DNA of 64,000 nt from Gluconobacter kondonii. GTDB lineage: Bacteria > Pseudomonadota > Alphaproteobacteria > Acetobacterales > Acetobacteraceae. Location of the stretch: contig NZ_BEWP01000008.1 in NCBI RefSeq assembly GCF_002723995.1, positions 62,001 to 126,000 of the forward strand, given 5' to 3'. The position numbers and the translations under genes were made by a program. The stretch's first letter is position 1. Each line of letters starts with the position of its first letter. Of this stretch, positions 42,241 to 51,566 are shown piece after piece. The notes beneath the pieces are model-generated. The model saw nothing but the letters and a program-made list of their open reading frames with translations. It was not told the DNA's origin and did not search any database.

Positions 42241-43662
42241 ATGTCTCAGAAGATTGTTCCAGTCATTCTCTCCGGTGGATCAGGCAGCCGCCTCTGGCCA
42301 GTGTCGCGCAGCAGCTATCCCAAACAGTTCTGGCCTCTCCTGACGGAACGGACTCTGATTCAGGAAACCGCTCTGCGCGGTGTCCGTGCGGAACTCTCGG
42401 CACCGATCGTGATCTGTAATTCCGAGCATCGCTTTATCGTGGCGGAACAGTTGCGGGATGTGGGCGTCGATAATGCCCGGATCATGCTCGAACCCGTTGG
42501 ACGCAACTCCGCGCCTGCAATCGCGGCGGCGGCGTTCCTTGTGGCCGAGACTGACCCAGACGCCATTTTGTGGATCATGGCCGCCGACGCCGCGATTACC
42601 GACGAAGCCGCGCTTTACGCTTCTCTTGAGCATGCAGTCTCAGCGGCAGCCCAAGGGCGGATCGTGACATTCGGCATGAAGCCGACGCGCGTTGAAACCG
42701 GCTATGGCTATATTGAGAGCGGCGCGCCTATTCCGGGCCTGGATGGTGTGTTTGAAGTGTCGCGCTTTGTCGAGAAGCCGGATGCCGCGACCGCAGAGGC
42801 TTTCTTCCGTGATGGCCGGTATCTGTGGAATTCCGGCATGTTCGTGACGCAGGCTAGTGTTTTCCTCTCCGAAATCAAGACGTTCGAGCCGGACATCTAT
42901 GAGCATGTCGGACAGGCCGTTCAGGCCCGTCACAGCGATCTGGATTTTGACCGGCTGGATGATGCGAGCTTCCGTCAGGCTCCGGATATCTCCGTGGATT
43001 ACGCCGTCGCCGAGCGTACCAAGCGTGCGGCAGTGGTGCCGGGTACGTTCGGATGGTCGGATATCGGAAGCTGGGATGCGCTCTGGGATCTGTCTTCCAA
43101 GGACGATGCGGGCAATGCCACGTTCGGGGATGTTTTCCTTGATGGTGCCAAGAACTGTTACGTCCGGTCGGACGGAATCGTTGCCACGGTCACTGGCGTT
43201 GAAGATCTGGTCGTCGTTGTGACGCAGGATGCTGTCATGGTCTCGCATCGTGACCGCGCGCAGGACGTCAAGCACATGGTTAACCGTCTGAAGAAGGCGG
43301 GCCGCAAGGAAGCGGTGGCGCATAACCGCATGTATCGCCCGTGGGGCTTCTATGAGAGCCTGATTCAGGCGGACCGTTTCCAGGTCAAGCGGATCGTGGT
43401 CGAGCCGGGACAGAAGCTCTCGCTGCAGAAGCACTTCCATCGTGCGGAGCACTGGGTCGTCGTTGGCGGGACGGCGCTTGTGACGCGCGATACGGACCAG
43501 ATCATGGTTCGTGAGAACGAGAGCGTCTATCTGCCGCTGGGCTGCGTGCACCGTCTTGAGAATCCGGGTCGCATTCCGCTGACGCTCATCGAAGTCCAAT
43601 CCGGACCCTATCTGGGCGAAGACGATATCGTGCGTATCGAAGACGTTTACGCCCGCAACTGA
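42241..43662 (+). CDS. manC: Bifunctional mannose-1-phosphate guanylyltransferase / mannose-6-phosphate isomerase
   Basis: 473 residues from the ATG at 42241; a GTG at 42229 is the alternative. The nucleotidyltransferase domain (to about residue 330) has the signature VILSGGSGSRLWPVSRSSYPKQ, and FVEKP for sugar-nucleotide binding. The C-terminal cupin (about 350-470) carries RPWGFYESL, QKLSLQKHFHRAEHWVVVGG and SVYLPLGCVHRLENPG, the type II phosphomannose isomerase site. It makes GDP-mannose for exopolysaccharide or LPS. It is a single-gene unit behind an AT-rich upstream region. Confidence 0.93.
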   Translation: MSQKIVPVILSGGSGSRLWPVSRSSYPKQFWPLLTERTLIQETALRGVRAELSAPIVICNSEHRFIVAEQLRDVGVDNARIMLEPVGRNSAPAIAAAAFLVAETDPDAILWIMAADAAITDEAALYASLEHAVSAAAQGRIVTFGMKPTRVETGYGYIESGAPIPGLDGVFEVSRFVEKPDAATAEAFFRDGRYLWNSGMFVTQASVFLSEIKTFEPDIYEHVGQAVQARHSDLDFDRLDDASFRQAPDISVDYAVAERTKRAAVVPGTFGWSDIGSWDALWDLSSKDDAGNATFGDVFLDGAKNCYVRSDGIVATVTGVEDLVVVVTQDAVMVSHRDRAQDVKHMVNRLKKAGRKEAVAHNRMYRPWGFYESLIQADRFQVKRIVVEPGQKLSLQKHFHRAEHWVVVGGTALVTRDTDQIMVRENESVYLPLGCVHRLENPGRIPLTLIEVQSGPYLGEDDIVRIEDVYARN

Positions 43663-43672
43663 GGCAGGCCGT

Positions 43673-43701
43673 AAACCCTGATCTGTTGAAGATCAGGGTT
43701 T
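43673..43701. terminator. Bidirectional hairpin between manC and the SDR-like gene
   Basis: AAACCCTGATC at 43673-43683 and GATCAGGGTTT at 43691-43701 form a perfect 11-bp stem with a 7-nt loop, 10 bp after manC and overlapping the last codons of the convergent gene. T tracts are only three bases long. Confidence 0.55.
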
Positions 43702-44616
43702 GCGTTTCTCGGTGGAACGGCGCCCGAACAGATGGTGAAGCCCGTTGGCAAGCGGGATGGGCGTCACTCCCAAACGATGTTCCATCGGGCCAATATCGAA
43801 ATTCTTGTCTTCCAGAAGCCTACGGATTTCTTCCGGGGCAATCTGGGGCAGCCTGCGGATATGGCGCGTGACATGAGACAGCGCCATGAGCATCCATCCC
43901 GGCAGCGAGATGATGGGGCGTCCGCCAAGCTCCGCAAAATACAGAACCATGCGAACAAAGGTCCGGTAAGCTACGGCGGTCGGGCCTGCGATGACGATAC
44001 TCTCGGGGCCTGAGACGTTTCCGTTCTGAATGAGGCGGATGGCCGCGACCACGCAGCGTGTTACGTCGCGCTGATCAATGGGCTGCACGAGCGCGCGCCC
44101 TCCGCCGGGCAGCGGAATGACCGGCAGACGTTCCAGCAGCTTGGCCAACCGCTGCACGTTGTCTTCGCCTTGAGCGCCATAGATCATGGTTGGATGCAGA
44201 AGAATCGAAGGGCGGCCATCTGCCTCAAGCGCGGCCTCACCGGCCAGAACGCCACGTCCGTGATCGTCCGGCCAGTTCGTGAATTTGCGCGTACTGCCCA
44301 GAGCGACGATGGGCGCTGTCGTGGCTGCGAGGATGACGGGCAGGTGGCGCGCATGGGCCGTATTCACGACAATTGCGGCATCTTCGAAGGCCAGCGGCAG
44401 CGTGGCGGGGTCCGTCAGATCGGCAATCCGAACGGCCTGACAGGCCTGTGCGATATCCGGCGCTAGATTGCCCTGACTGCGGACGACAGCAATGATCTTC
44501 TGCTCTTGCGCCAGAAGTGCACGGCACAGGGCTGCTCCTGAGCGTCCGCTGGCGCCGATGATGCAGACCGGGCCACTGATCGGCGCTGTGTGATGCGTGA
44601 TATCTTCGGGCGTCAT
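43693..44616 (-). CDS. NAD(P)-binding atypical short-chain dehydrogenase/epimerase-like protein
   Basis: 307 residues. The Rossmann nucleotide site VCIIGASGRSGAALCRALL lies near residue 17. Later segments (ILLHPTMIYGAQGEDNVQRL, VQPIDQRDVTRCVVAAI) match atypical SDRs of the NDUFA9/NmrA-like group, which often lack the catalytic Tyr-x-x-x-Lys and serve as structural or regulatory NAD(P)-binding proteins. The Tyr in MIYGAQ lacks a Lys three positions on. It overlaps the upstream exported-protein gene by 4 bp, so the two form an operon. The substrate is unknown. Confidence 0.75.
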   Translation of the reverse strand: MTPEDITHHTAPISGPVCIIGASGRSGAALCRALLAQEQKIIAVVRSQGNLAPDIAQACQAVRIADLTDPATLPLAFEDAAIVVNTAHARHLPVILAATTAPIVALGSTRKFTNWPDDHGRGVLAGEAALEADGRPSILLHPTMIYGAQGEDNVQRLAKLLERLPVIPLPGGGRALVQPIDQRDVTRCVVAAIRLIQNGNVSGPESIVIAGPTAVAYRTFVRMVLYFAELGGRPIISLPGWMLMALSHVTRHIRRLPQIAPEEIRRLLEDKNFDIGPMEHRLGVTPIPLANGLHHLFGRRSTEKRKP

Positions 44617-46019
44617 TGTGCAAAAGCCTTCAGATCGGGGGAGGCGAGGAACGTCAGCATTGCAGCGGGCGAAGACATGGCCGCATTGAGTGCCGTCAGG
44701 GACATCGGCGTTGCGGAAGCATAAGTGACCGTCAGAGTGCGCCCTGTGGGATGTTCCACATAATCTGGAATTGCTGCGAGAGCTGGGTTGGCGGAAAGGC
44801 CTGCCTGTAGGATCTGTGCGGTCCGCTCGCGGATCTGCTCTGCGGTGGTGCCATTTCCGATCTGTCGTGCGGCAAGAAGGAAACCGGCATCAAGAAGCCG
44901 ATCTCCCTGCAGGGAGATCGTGACGTTCTGCAGAGCTGTGGACTGAAGCAACTGCTGTTGCGACGGATGTCTTTCTGTGAAGTCTGTCTGGATGGTGCGC
45001 GCATCGGCGGTGAGGGTCATGAAACCTGGAACTGCGAGGGTGGCATTGGTTCGGGACGTGTGATCCGCGAGGTTTGAGACCTGCACATAATGCGCGGTCG
45101 AGCCCGCACCATTGATGTGAAAGGGCAGTTTTTCGTCGCTCTGGAAGTGAAAGCCTTTCAGATCCTGCGTCACTGTCGCGATCTGGTTTTCCAGAGCGCC
45201 CGTCCCGTGCAGATCGTCCAGCCGGAACAGGCCGGATGTCATGTTCAGTCTGAAATTATGGGCGGCAAAGCTCTGAGGGGGCGCTATCTGCGATGGGAGA
45301 GGAAGATGATCCCAGAGCGCTGCGACCTGTGCTGCGAGATCGACCTGTTTCAGATCGAGCCGTTCCAGACTGGCCTGACCGCTGACAAGTTGTGGATCAT
45401 GACCGGGAGCCTGAAGCGTGCGTTCGTAAGCCACTGTTGCAGCATCGGCCCGCAGGGTTGTGAGCAGGGCCGGTCCGTAATTGTCCACTATCAGGCGTCG
45501 GGTGAAGAGACTGTGAACGTTCACGGGGGCGGGGGGCGAGGACTGCGCGAGATTCTGGATCGAAAGCTGCTCAATCTGCCCGTGGGCAAGGGTGACATGC
45601 GCCAGATCGATGCGGGAATGTCCTTCTGCCGCCTCTCGTGCTTTCGGCAGGATCAGTTTCCGCAGGCTGAGTGCGCTGCCGTGAATGATCTGGGTCGGGG
45701 TCTGAAGAAAGGGTTCGCGGACGTCTACGCCTCGGATGGAAAGCCTGCCATCTGGCAGCGAGCGGGGGTGCCCCAGCCGCATCTGAGAGGCGCGCAGGGT
45801 AATTGAACCGTCGCGCAGGGTAATATCTGTCAAGGTGGCGCCGAGGGCGAGGATGGACGGTGTGGCCGTCCCGTAAGTGAATGTGGTTCCCGGCGGAAGG
45901 GCGGCTCGGAAGCTCGACAGACCGCGGACCAGCCCCATATGGGCTTCGTGGTGAACACCGGCCAGGCCGATCACAGCCGTTACTGAAATCAGGCTCGCCG
46001 CGAGCCAGGGTTTTTTCAC
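44613..46019 (-). CDS. Exported protein, DUF2125/AsmA-like
   Basis: 468 residues from a GTG at 46019 (AGGA 8 nt upstream); the frame extends to 46103 without a better start. A membrane anchor or signal peptide (PWLAASLISVTAVIGLAGV) is followed by long beta-rich sequence with repeated short Thr/Leu strands (ITLRDGSITLRASQM, LSIRGVDV). This resembles DUF2125 proteins of Alphaproteobacteria and more loosely AsmA-like envelope proteins. It is probably periplasmic with an N-terminal anchor. It is cotranscribed with the SDR-like gene. The function is unknown. Confidence 0.65.
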   Translation of the reverse strand: MKKPWLAASLISVTAVIGLAGVHHEAHMGLVRGLSSFRAALPPGTTFTYGTATPSILALGATLTDITLRDGSITLRASQMRLGHPRSLPDGRLSIRGVDVREPFLQTPTQIIHGSALSLRKLILPKAREAAEGHSRIDLAHVTLAHGQIEQLSIQNLAQSSPPAPVNVHSLFTRRLIVDNYGPALLTTLRADAATVAYERTLQAPGHDPQLVSGQASLERLDLKQVDLAAQVAALWDHLPLPSQIAPPQSFAAHNFRLNMTSGLFRLDDLHGTGALENQIATVTQDLKGFHFQSDEKLPFHINGAGSTAHYVQVSNLADHTSRTNATLAVPGFMTLTADARTIQTDFTERHPSQQQLLQSTALQNVTISLQGDRLLDAGFLLAARQIGNGTTAEQIRERTAQILQAGLSANPALAAIPDYVEHPTGRTLTVTYASATPMSLTALNAAMSSPAAMLTFLASPDLKAFAQ

Positions 46020-46347
46020 GTTGATGTTCCTGTCTGAAACGGCCCCGCACAGGCGTCGGGCGCGAACGTTCTGTGTGGCCGCAGGATACCATTGTCGTGA
46101 CATGGAGCAATGCGGACCTCGTTTTTGTTGCGGTAATGGGATACCATATTGCCAAAAATGGCTGAAAACTGCTGCGAATCACATAATTCAATGTGTGAAC
46201 GGGGCTTGACGCGCGCGCTGCAGACGGCAATAAGGCCCCACCTGATCCGCCTTGTGGGGAAGGAGGGTGTCTTCGGACATCGTTTTGACCGCAGGCGCCA
46301 TCCACGGTGCGGCCTTTGTGGGCGCACCCCAAGCTGGAATGTCACTA
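46020..46347. other. Divergent promoter region and leader of rplM
   Basis: About 330 bp between the exported-protein gene (minus) and rplM (plus). No gene is supported. It holds a good promoter at 46206-46234, leaving a leader of about 100 nt before the rplM start. The GC-rich leader could fold, but I recognise no defined L13 or S9 autoregulatory element. Confidence 0.55.
46206..46234 (+). promoter_or_regulatory. Sigma-70-type promoter for rplM-rpsI
   Basis: A -35 element TTGACG (46206-46211) and a -10 element AATAAG (46229-46234) are separated by 17 bp. This leaves a leader of roughly 100 nt to the rplM start codon. Confidence 0.5.
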
Positions 46348-46821
46348 ATGAAGACCACACGTTCGCTGAAGCCAGCGGAGGTGACGAAGAACTGGGTGCT
46401 GATCGACGCCGAAGGGCTCGTTCTCGGCCGTCTCGCCACCATCATCGCCACCCGCCTGCGCGGAAAGCACAAGCCGCAGTTCACCCCGCACGTTGATTGC
46501 GGCGACAACATTGTCGTCATCAACGCCGAGAAGGTTGTCCTTACGGGCAACAAGGTCGGACAGAAGCTGTTCCACTACCACACGGGTCATCCGGGTGGAA
46601 TCAAGGAGCGCACCATCACGCAGCGTCTCACGGGCAAGCACCCGGGTGAAGTTGTCGAGAAGGCTGTCGAGCGCATGATCACCCGTGGTCCTCTGCAGCG
46701 CGCCCAGATGAAGCACCTGTATGTCTATGCCGGTTCCGAGCACCCGCATGACGGCCAGAAGCCCGTCAAGCTGGACGTTGCTGCGATGAACCGCAAAAAC
46801 ACCGTAACCCACGAGTCGTAA
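46348..46821 (+). CDS. rplM: 50S ribosomal protein L13
   Basis: 157 residues from the ATG at 46348, which has GGAA 8 nt upstream; another ATG lies at 46339. The L13 core is unmistakable: [47 protein letters not shown] and the C-terminal [16 protein letters not shown]. It binds 23S rRNA early in assembly. It is followed by rpsI after 10 bp, the universal bacterial pair. Confidence 0.97.
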   Translation: MKTTRSLKPAEVTKNWVLIDAEGLVLGRLATIIATRLRGKHKPQFTPHVDCGDNIVVINAEKVVLTGNKVGQKLFHYHTGHPGGIKERTITQRLTGKHPGEVVEKAVERMITRGPLQRAQMKHLYVYAGSEHPHDGQKPVKLDVAAMNRKNTVTHES

Positions 46822-46831
46822 GGCCTGTATC

Positions 46832-47323
46832 ATGTCCGAGACCCAAGAGCGCACCGGCACGCTGCAGGACCTTGCGAGCGTTGCTCCTGCCGTTACCTCC
46901 AACGCTGCCCCGGTTCACGAAGTCAAGCGTGACGCCCAGGGCCGTTCCTACGCAACCGGCCGTCGTAAGGACGCCGTGGCCCGCGTATGGATCAAGCCTG
47001 GCAAGGGTGACATCATCGTCAATGGCCGTCCGGTCACGACGTATTTTGCCCGCCCGGTTCTGCGTATGCTTCTCACGCAGCCGTTCCTGATTTCCGATCG
47101 CTACAACCAGTTCGACGTGTATTGCACGGTCGCTGGTGGCGGTCTGTCCGGTCAGGCTGGCGCCGTCCGTCACGGTATCTCCCGTGCACTGACTTATTAC
47201 GAGCCGAGCCTGCGCGGCATCCTGAAGGCTGCTGGCTTCCTGACGCGTGACAGCCGCATCGTCGAGCGTAAGAAGTATGGCCGTGCAAAGGCACGTCGTT
47301 CCTTCCAGTTCTCGAAGCGCTGA
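46832..47323 (+). CDS. rpsI: 30S ribosomal protein S9
   Basis: 163 residues with an N-terminal extension of about 35 ([20 protein letters not shown]), common in Alphaproteobacteria. The conserved core starts [18 protein letters not shown] and contains [19 protein letters not shown]. The C-terminal tail [11 protein letters not shown] reaches the P-site tRNA. It is cotranscribed with rplM and followed by a strong terminator. Confidence 0.97.
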   Translation: MSETQERTGTLQDLASVAPAVTSNAAPVHEVKRDAQGRSYATGRRKDAVARVWIKPGKGDIIVNGRPVTTYFARPVLRMLLTQPFLISDRYNQFDVYCTVAGGGLSGQAGAVRHGISRALTYYEPSLRGILKAAGFLTRDSRIVERKKYGRAKARRSFQFSKR

Positions 47324-47349
47324 TTTTTCAGTCTTCCCGAACGACGAAA

Positions 47350-47379
47350 AGCCCGACCAGAATGGTCGGGTTTTTTTTA
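47350..47379 (+). terminator. Intrinsic terminator after rpsI
   Basis: An 8-bp stem (CCCGACCA and TGGTCGGG) with a 3-nt loop is followed directly by eight T residues. It lies 28 bp after the rpsI stop. Confidence 0.9.
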
Positions 47380-47521
47380 TGCCTGATTTAGGGATATTAG
47401 GTATTTTAATTTCGTAAAAAAATATAAAAAAGAAATAATCTTCCGTATCGCCAGCGTGAGCCATGTATGGCAGAGTGCGTCCGCTGTTTTAAAAGACCAG
47501 AATCTTCGGAAGTGTTTTCCC

Positions 47522-48601
47522 ATGACGCCTTTCATCATCGAAAAGACCGAAACCCCGACCGATCCCGTGAAGCGGACGGAACTGCTGGCCAATCCGTCCT
47601 TTGGACGCGTCTTTACCGACCACATGGCCATCATCCGCTATTCCGCAGACAAGGGTTGGCATGATGCGAAAATCACGCCGCGCCGTCCCCTGAGCATTGA
47701 TCCGGCCTCGACGGTTCTGCATTACGGGCAGGAGATCTTCGAGGGCATGAAGGCCTATCGGGAAAAGGACGGCCATGTCGCCACGTTCCGCCCGGAAGCC
47801 AACGCAGCGCGCTTTGCCGAATCCGCACGTCGTATGGGAATGGCGGAACTGCCGGAAGACCTGTTTGTACAGGCCGTTGATGAACTGGTGCGCGTGGATC
47901 AGGACTGGGTGCCGTCTGGAGAGGGGCAGAGCCTTTATCTGCGTCCGTTCATGATTTCCAACGAGGTCTTCCTCGGCGTGAAGCCAGCGAACGAATATCT
48001 GTTCATCGTCATCGCCTGTCCGGTCGGAGCTTATTTCGGTTCCGGTTGTGTGTCCGTCTGGGTGTCTGAAAACTATACGCGGGCTGCGATCGGTGGCACG
48101 GGTGAAGCCAAGTGTGGCGGCAACTATGCCGGCAGCCTGATCGCCCAGGCTGAAGCCAAGGAGAAGGGCTGCGATCAGGTCCTGTTCCTGGATGCGCGCG
48201 AGCGTCGCTTCGTTGAGGAAATGGGCGGCATGAACGTGATGTTCGTTCGCAAGGACGGCAAGATCGTCACGCCGCCTCTGGGCGGGACCATCCTGCGCGG
48301 CATCACCCGCAACAGCCTGATCCAGCTTGCTGCGGATCAGGGGATTGAGGTGATTGAAGAGCCTGTCGAGATCGACGAGCTTTTTGAGGGTGCGGCTTCG
48401 GGCAAATATACGGAAGCGTTTGCCTGCGGCACGGCGGCGGTTCTCTCGCCGATCGGCAAGTTTGTCCGTCCGTCGGGCGAGGCCGTGTTTGGGGATGGAA
48501 CAACGCCAGGCCCGGTCTCCCAGAAGCTCAAGAAAACCCTGACGGATGTGCAGGGCGGTCGGACGAATGACGTCCATGGCTGGATTCACCGTATTTCCTG
48601 A
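47522..48601 (+). CDS. ilvE: Branched-chain amino acid aminotransferase
   Basis: 359 residues from the ATG at 47522; the frame extends to 47456, but the extra residues are not conserved. The larger class-II IlvE form is indicated by LHYGQEIFEGMKAYR, YLRPFMI and the PLP-binding Lys in GEAKCGGNYAGSL, followed by FLDARERRFVEEMGGMNVMFV. It performs the last step of leucine, isoleucine and valine synthesis. It is a single-gene unit ending in a hairpin shared with the convergent mocA. Confidence 0.93.
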   Translation: MTPFIIEKTETPTDPVKRTELLANPSFGRVFTDHMAIIRYSADKGWHDAKITPRRPLSIDPASTVLHYGQEIFEGMKAYREKDGHVATFRPEANAARFAESARRMGMAELPEDLFVQAVDELVRVDQDWVPSGEGQSLYLRPFMISNEVFLGVKPANEYLFIVIACPVGAYFGSGCVSVWVSENYTRAAIGGTGEAKCGGNYAGSLIAQAEAKEKGCDQVLFLDARERRFVEEMGGMNVMFVRKDGKIVTPPLGGTILRGITRNSLIQLAADQGIEVIEEPVEIDELFEGAASGKYTEAFACGTAAVLSPIGKFVRPSGEAVFGDGTTPGPVSQKLKKTLTDVQGGRTNDVHGWIHRIS

Positions 48602-48609
48602 AGTCTGCC

Positions 48610-48638
48610 AGCCGGGTTCATAACGAGCCCGGCTTTTC
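48610..48638. terminator. Terminator between ilvE and mocA
   Basis: AGCCGGG at 48610-48616 pairs with CCCGGCT at 48628-48634, followed by TTTT. It lies 8 bp after the ilvE stop and reaches the stop of the convergent mocA gene. Confidence 0.6.
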
Positions 48639-49233
48639 AGTCCCGATCAATCCATCCCGCCCGGATCGCAGCATCAAGCTGCTCGGGCGTGTCGATGTCG
48701 AAGCCGAGTTCGGGAGCGTGGAGGAAAGCCGGTGTGCTGGCGCCGTTTTTCCAGAGCTGGCGCAGGCCGGTATCACCGCGCAGATCGGCAAGGCGTAGTT
48801 GCGTTGCAGGGCTGAGCAGGACTGGGATGCCTCGGCCTTCCTCTCCATAAGCTGTGACGACATCCGTATGGCTGTCGCCCTGTCTGAGAAGGGTGCTGAG
48901 GTGCTCGCATGTCAGGCGAGGCTGATCCGTTCCAGCAATCAGCAATAGGCCCGGATCTGTTCCAAGTGCCTGGTATCCGCATTGGAGCGAAGACGCCATG
49001 CCGGTTTTCCAGTCGGGATTCTGCACAAGAACACTGTCGAGACCCGCGAGAGCCTGACCTGTCTCTGTGGCCGCGCCACCCGTCACGACAATAAGACGCT
49101 CCGGCTCCGTCGCTAGCAGGAGTTCTGCGATATGGCGCACCAATGGCACGCCATGGATAGTCAGAAGCTGCTTGGGCCGTCCTAGGCGTGTGCTGCCCCC
49201 CGCGGCCAGAAGCAGAGCGCAGTGGCGTTTCAT
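48637..49233 (-). CDS. mocA: Molybdenum cofactor cytidylyltransferase (MocA-type nucleotidyltransferase)
   Basis: 198 residues. The nucleotidyltransferase signature LLAAGGSTRLGRPKQLL lies at residues 8-24. LLIAGTDQPRLT is the metal-binding region and GEEGRGIPVLLS resembles the GxP(V/I)L motif of MocA. It attaches CMP to molybdopterin for xanthine-dehydrogenase-family enzymes. It overlaps xdhC by 4 bp, which supports the role. Confidence 0.82.
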   Translation of the reverse strand: MKRHCALLLAAGGSTRLGRPKQLLTIHGVPLVRHIAELLLATEPERLIVVTGGAATETGQALAGLDSVLVQNPDWKTGMASSLQCGYQALGTDPGLLLIAGTDQPRLTCEHLSTLLRQGDSHTDVVTAYGEEGRGIPVLLSPATQLRLADLRGDTGLRQLWKNGASTPAFLHAPELGFDIDTPEQLDAAIRAGWIDRD

Positions 49234-50201
49234 TGAGGCTGCTTTGCGATCATCTGGGCCAGAATGGAGAGAGCGATTTCCATGGGAGCCTGTGCGCCGA
49301 TCTCCAGCCCGGCGGGCAGGTGCAGTCGATCAAAGGCTTCGGCAGGGACGCCTGCTGCTCTGAGAGCTTCCAGACGTCCGGGAATTTTGCGGCGGCTGCC
49401 GAGAATACTGACGCAAAAAGCGTCTGATTTCAGCGCATGTGCCGTCAGCATCAGATCGGAATGGGCGTCATGGGTGAGGCTGTAAACCGCCGTCCATCGG
49501 TCCAGTGGCAGCGTAGGGAGGGCAGCCTCCAGATTTCCTCGTAAATAACGTGTCGAAGGCAGTCCCGGAGGAGGTTCGGGTGGTCCGTAAGGGCGGATCA
49601 GAATGGTTTCGAGTCCCATGGCAGCGGACAGGTTCAAAATTGCCAGTGTGACCGGATCTCCACCTGCCAGAACCAGCCTTAAAAGTGGCAGGTACGGGCG
49701 AAAGAAACGGCCTGCTTCCAGTCCGGTAGGGCACATTTCGTCCCGGAACGTCATGCTTCCGCTGTTGAGATCCGTGACAAGGGTGATGGGGAGGCGGTTG
49801 TCCCGTGCGGTTTTGCGGGCAGCAACATGAGTAGCGAGATCAGGGATCGGGCGCACGAAAATACCGATCCGCCCGCCGCAGGTAAGCTGGATGTCCAGAA
49901 CCGGACTGCCCGCGCCATAATCCAAAGTTCGGGGCTGTCCATCCTTCAGACATTCCAGCGCCTCGACGCGCACGGCTGCTTCTACACAGCCGCCCGACAC
50001 ATAGCCCTGAACCTCTCCGTCTTCGCAGATCGCCATTTCACTTTCTAGCGGGCGGGGCGAAGAACCCGTGATGCTGACCAGTGTCGCCAGAGCCGCCCTT
50101 TTCCCGTCTGCGGCCCAGCGTTCCAGTGTGGGAAGCAGATCGTCCGTCAGGCCATAGTCCGGCCACTGGGGAAGGGGAGAGAGCTGTACCGCGTCCGTCA
50201 T
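49230..50201 (-). CDS. xdhC: XdhC-family molybdenum cofactor maturation protein
   Basis: 323 residues. The N-terminal XdhC/CoxI domain has LATLVSITGSSPRPLESEMAIC and VQGYVSGGCVEAAV, with a conserved Cys in the latter. The C-terminal half has a Rossmann-like region ending SVFCVSILGSRRK-type sequence (CVSILGSRRKIPGRLEALRAAG). XdhC binds and sulfurates the cofactor before insertion into xanthine dehydrogenase-like enzymes. No such apoenzyme is in this window. It is cotranscribed with mocA and divergent from moeA. Confidence 0.88.
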   Translation of the reverse strand: MTDAVQLSPLPQWPDYGLTDDLLPTLERWAADGKRAALATLVSITGSSPRPLESEMAICEDGEVQGYVSGGCVEAAVRVEALECLKDGQPRTLDYGAGSPVLDIQLTCGGRIGIFVRPIPDLATHVAARKTARDNRLPITLVTDLNSGSMTFRDEMCPTGLEAGRFFRPYLPLLRLVLAGGDPVTLAILNLSAAMGLETILIRPYGPPEPPPGLPSTRYLRGNLEAALPTLPLDRWTAVYSLTHDAHSDLMLTAHALKSDAFCVSILGSRRKIPGRLEALRAAGVPAEAFDRLHLPAGLEIGAQAPMEIALSILAQMIAKQPQ

Positions 50202-50369
50202 GGGGGTCCCTGATGCGCTTTGAAGGCGTCAGGGTAACGCCAAAGACGATTATGACATACCCTTTCACCCACAGACTGTTGATCCGTAGGCCATGAGGTC
50301 TATATCGGCAGGGAACGCGGCGTCGGCATTTCAGCCAGCGCAACAGACGCACCAGAGACCGGAGCGGAA

Positions 50370-51566
50370 ATGAGTGATCTCCTGAGCGTTACACGGGCCA
50401 TGGAACTGGTGCTGGATTATGCCGGCAGCTTCGGGACTGAGACCGTGGATCTGACGATGGCGGCCGGTCGTGTCCTTCAGCAGACGATCCATGCCGAGCG
50501 CGCCCAGCCGCCTTATGACCGTGTGATGATGGACGGCATTGCCTATCGTCACGGCACGGGCCAGACGCTGGTCTCGCATGGAATCCAGCGCGCCGGTGCG
50601 CCGGGGCAGGCTTTACCGGATGGCCCTGTCTGTCTGGAAGTGATGACGGGCGCGGTGTTGCCGGAAGGGGCGGATACCGTCGTTCCGGTCGAACGTCTTG
50701 TCCGCGAAGGGCGACTGATTCGTTTTGAAGAGGGCTATGAGCCGCGCAAGGGCCAGTTCATCCATCGCCGGGGTTCCGATTGTGCCGCCGGAACGGAGCT
50801 TCTGTCTCCCGGGCGCCGTCTGGACGGTCCGGCGCTTGCTGTTCTGGCGGGCAATGGCCATGCGCAGGTGAGCGTGTCGCGGATTCCCTCCATCGGGATC
50901 GTGGCGACGGGCGACGAACTCGTGGATGTGGGCGGCCCTGTGCGGGACTGGGAAATCCGCCGCTCCAATGAATTCGCCCTGACCGGCGCGCTTTTGTCGC
51001 GCGGGTTCAACTGCATTGAACGCTCCGTCGTCCCGGACGATCTCGCGGAGACGATCGTCGCGCTGCGCGAACAGCTCTCGCGGCATGATGTTCTGATCCT
51101 GAGTGGGGGCGTTTCGATGGGGGCCTTCGATCACGTTCCTAAAGCGCTGTCGAAAATCGGGGTCGAGCGGGTGTTCCACAAGGTGGCGCAGCGTCCGGGC
51201 AAACCGTTATGGTTCGGGGTCGGACCGGAGGGGCAGCGTGTTTTCGGACTGCCGGGCAACCCGGTTTCCGCCACGACCTGTGGAGTGCGTTACGTCATGC
51301 CGATGCTTCTGGCCGGGCAGGGACTGAGCCGCCCCGAACCCTACACGGTCATGCTGGACACCGATGCCGAACGTATCCCGACACTGACGCGCTTTCTGCC
51401 CGTAAAACTCCATTATGATGCGACGGGGCAGGCGCGCGCAACGCCCTGTCCGATGCCGACATCCGGGGATTTCAGCTTTCTGGCCTCAACGGACGGGTTT
51501 GTGGAACTGTCGCGTGGGGATGGTGTGTCGTCCCGTGGAACGGCCGTGTTGTTTCATGGCTGGTAA
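50370..51566 (+). CDS. moeA: Molybdopterin molybdenumtransferase
   Basis: 398 residues. MoeA domains are in order: YDRVMMDGIAYRHG, MTGAVLPEGADTVVPVE, then the MPT-binding GIVATGDELVDVG, LSGGVSMGAFDHVPKAL and the GLPGNPVSATTCGVRYVMPMLL region. It inserts molybdate into adenylylated molybdopterin. It starts the compact plus-strand cofactor operon and overlaps moaA by 11 bp. Confidence 0.94.
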   Translation: MSDLLSVTRAMELVLDYAGSFGTETVDLTMAAGRVLQQTIHAERAQPPYDRVMMDGIAYRHGTGQTLVSHGIQRAGAPGQALPDGPVCLEVMTGAVLPEGADTVVPVERLVREGRLIRFEEGYEPRKGQFIHRRGSDCAAGTELLSPGRRLDGPALAVLAGNGHAQVSVSRIPSIGIVATGDELVDVGGPVRDWEIRRSNEFALTGALLSRGFNCIERSVVPDDLAETIVALREQLSRHDVLILSGGVSMGAFDHVPKALSKIGVERVFHKVAQRPGKPLWFGVGPEGQRVFGLPGNPVSATTCGVRYVMPMLLAGQGLSRPEPYTVMLDTDAERIPTLTRFLPVKLHYDATGQARATPCPMPTSGDFSFLASTDGFVELSRGDGVSSRGTAVLFHGW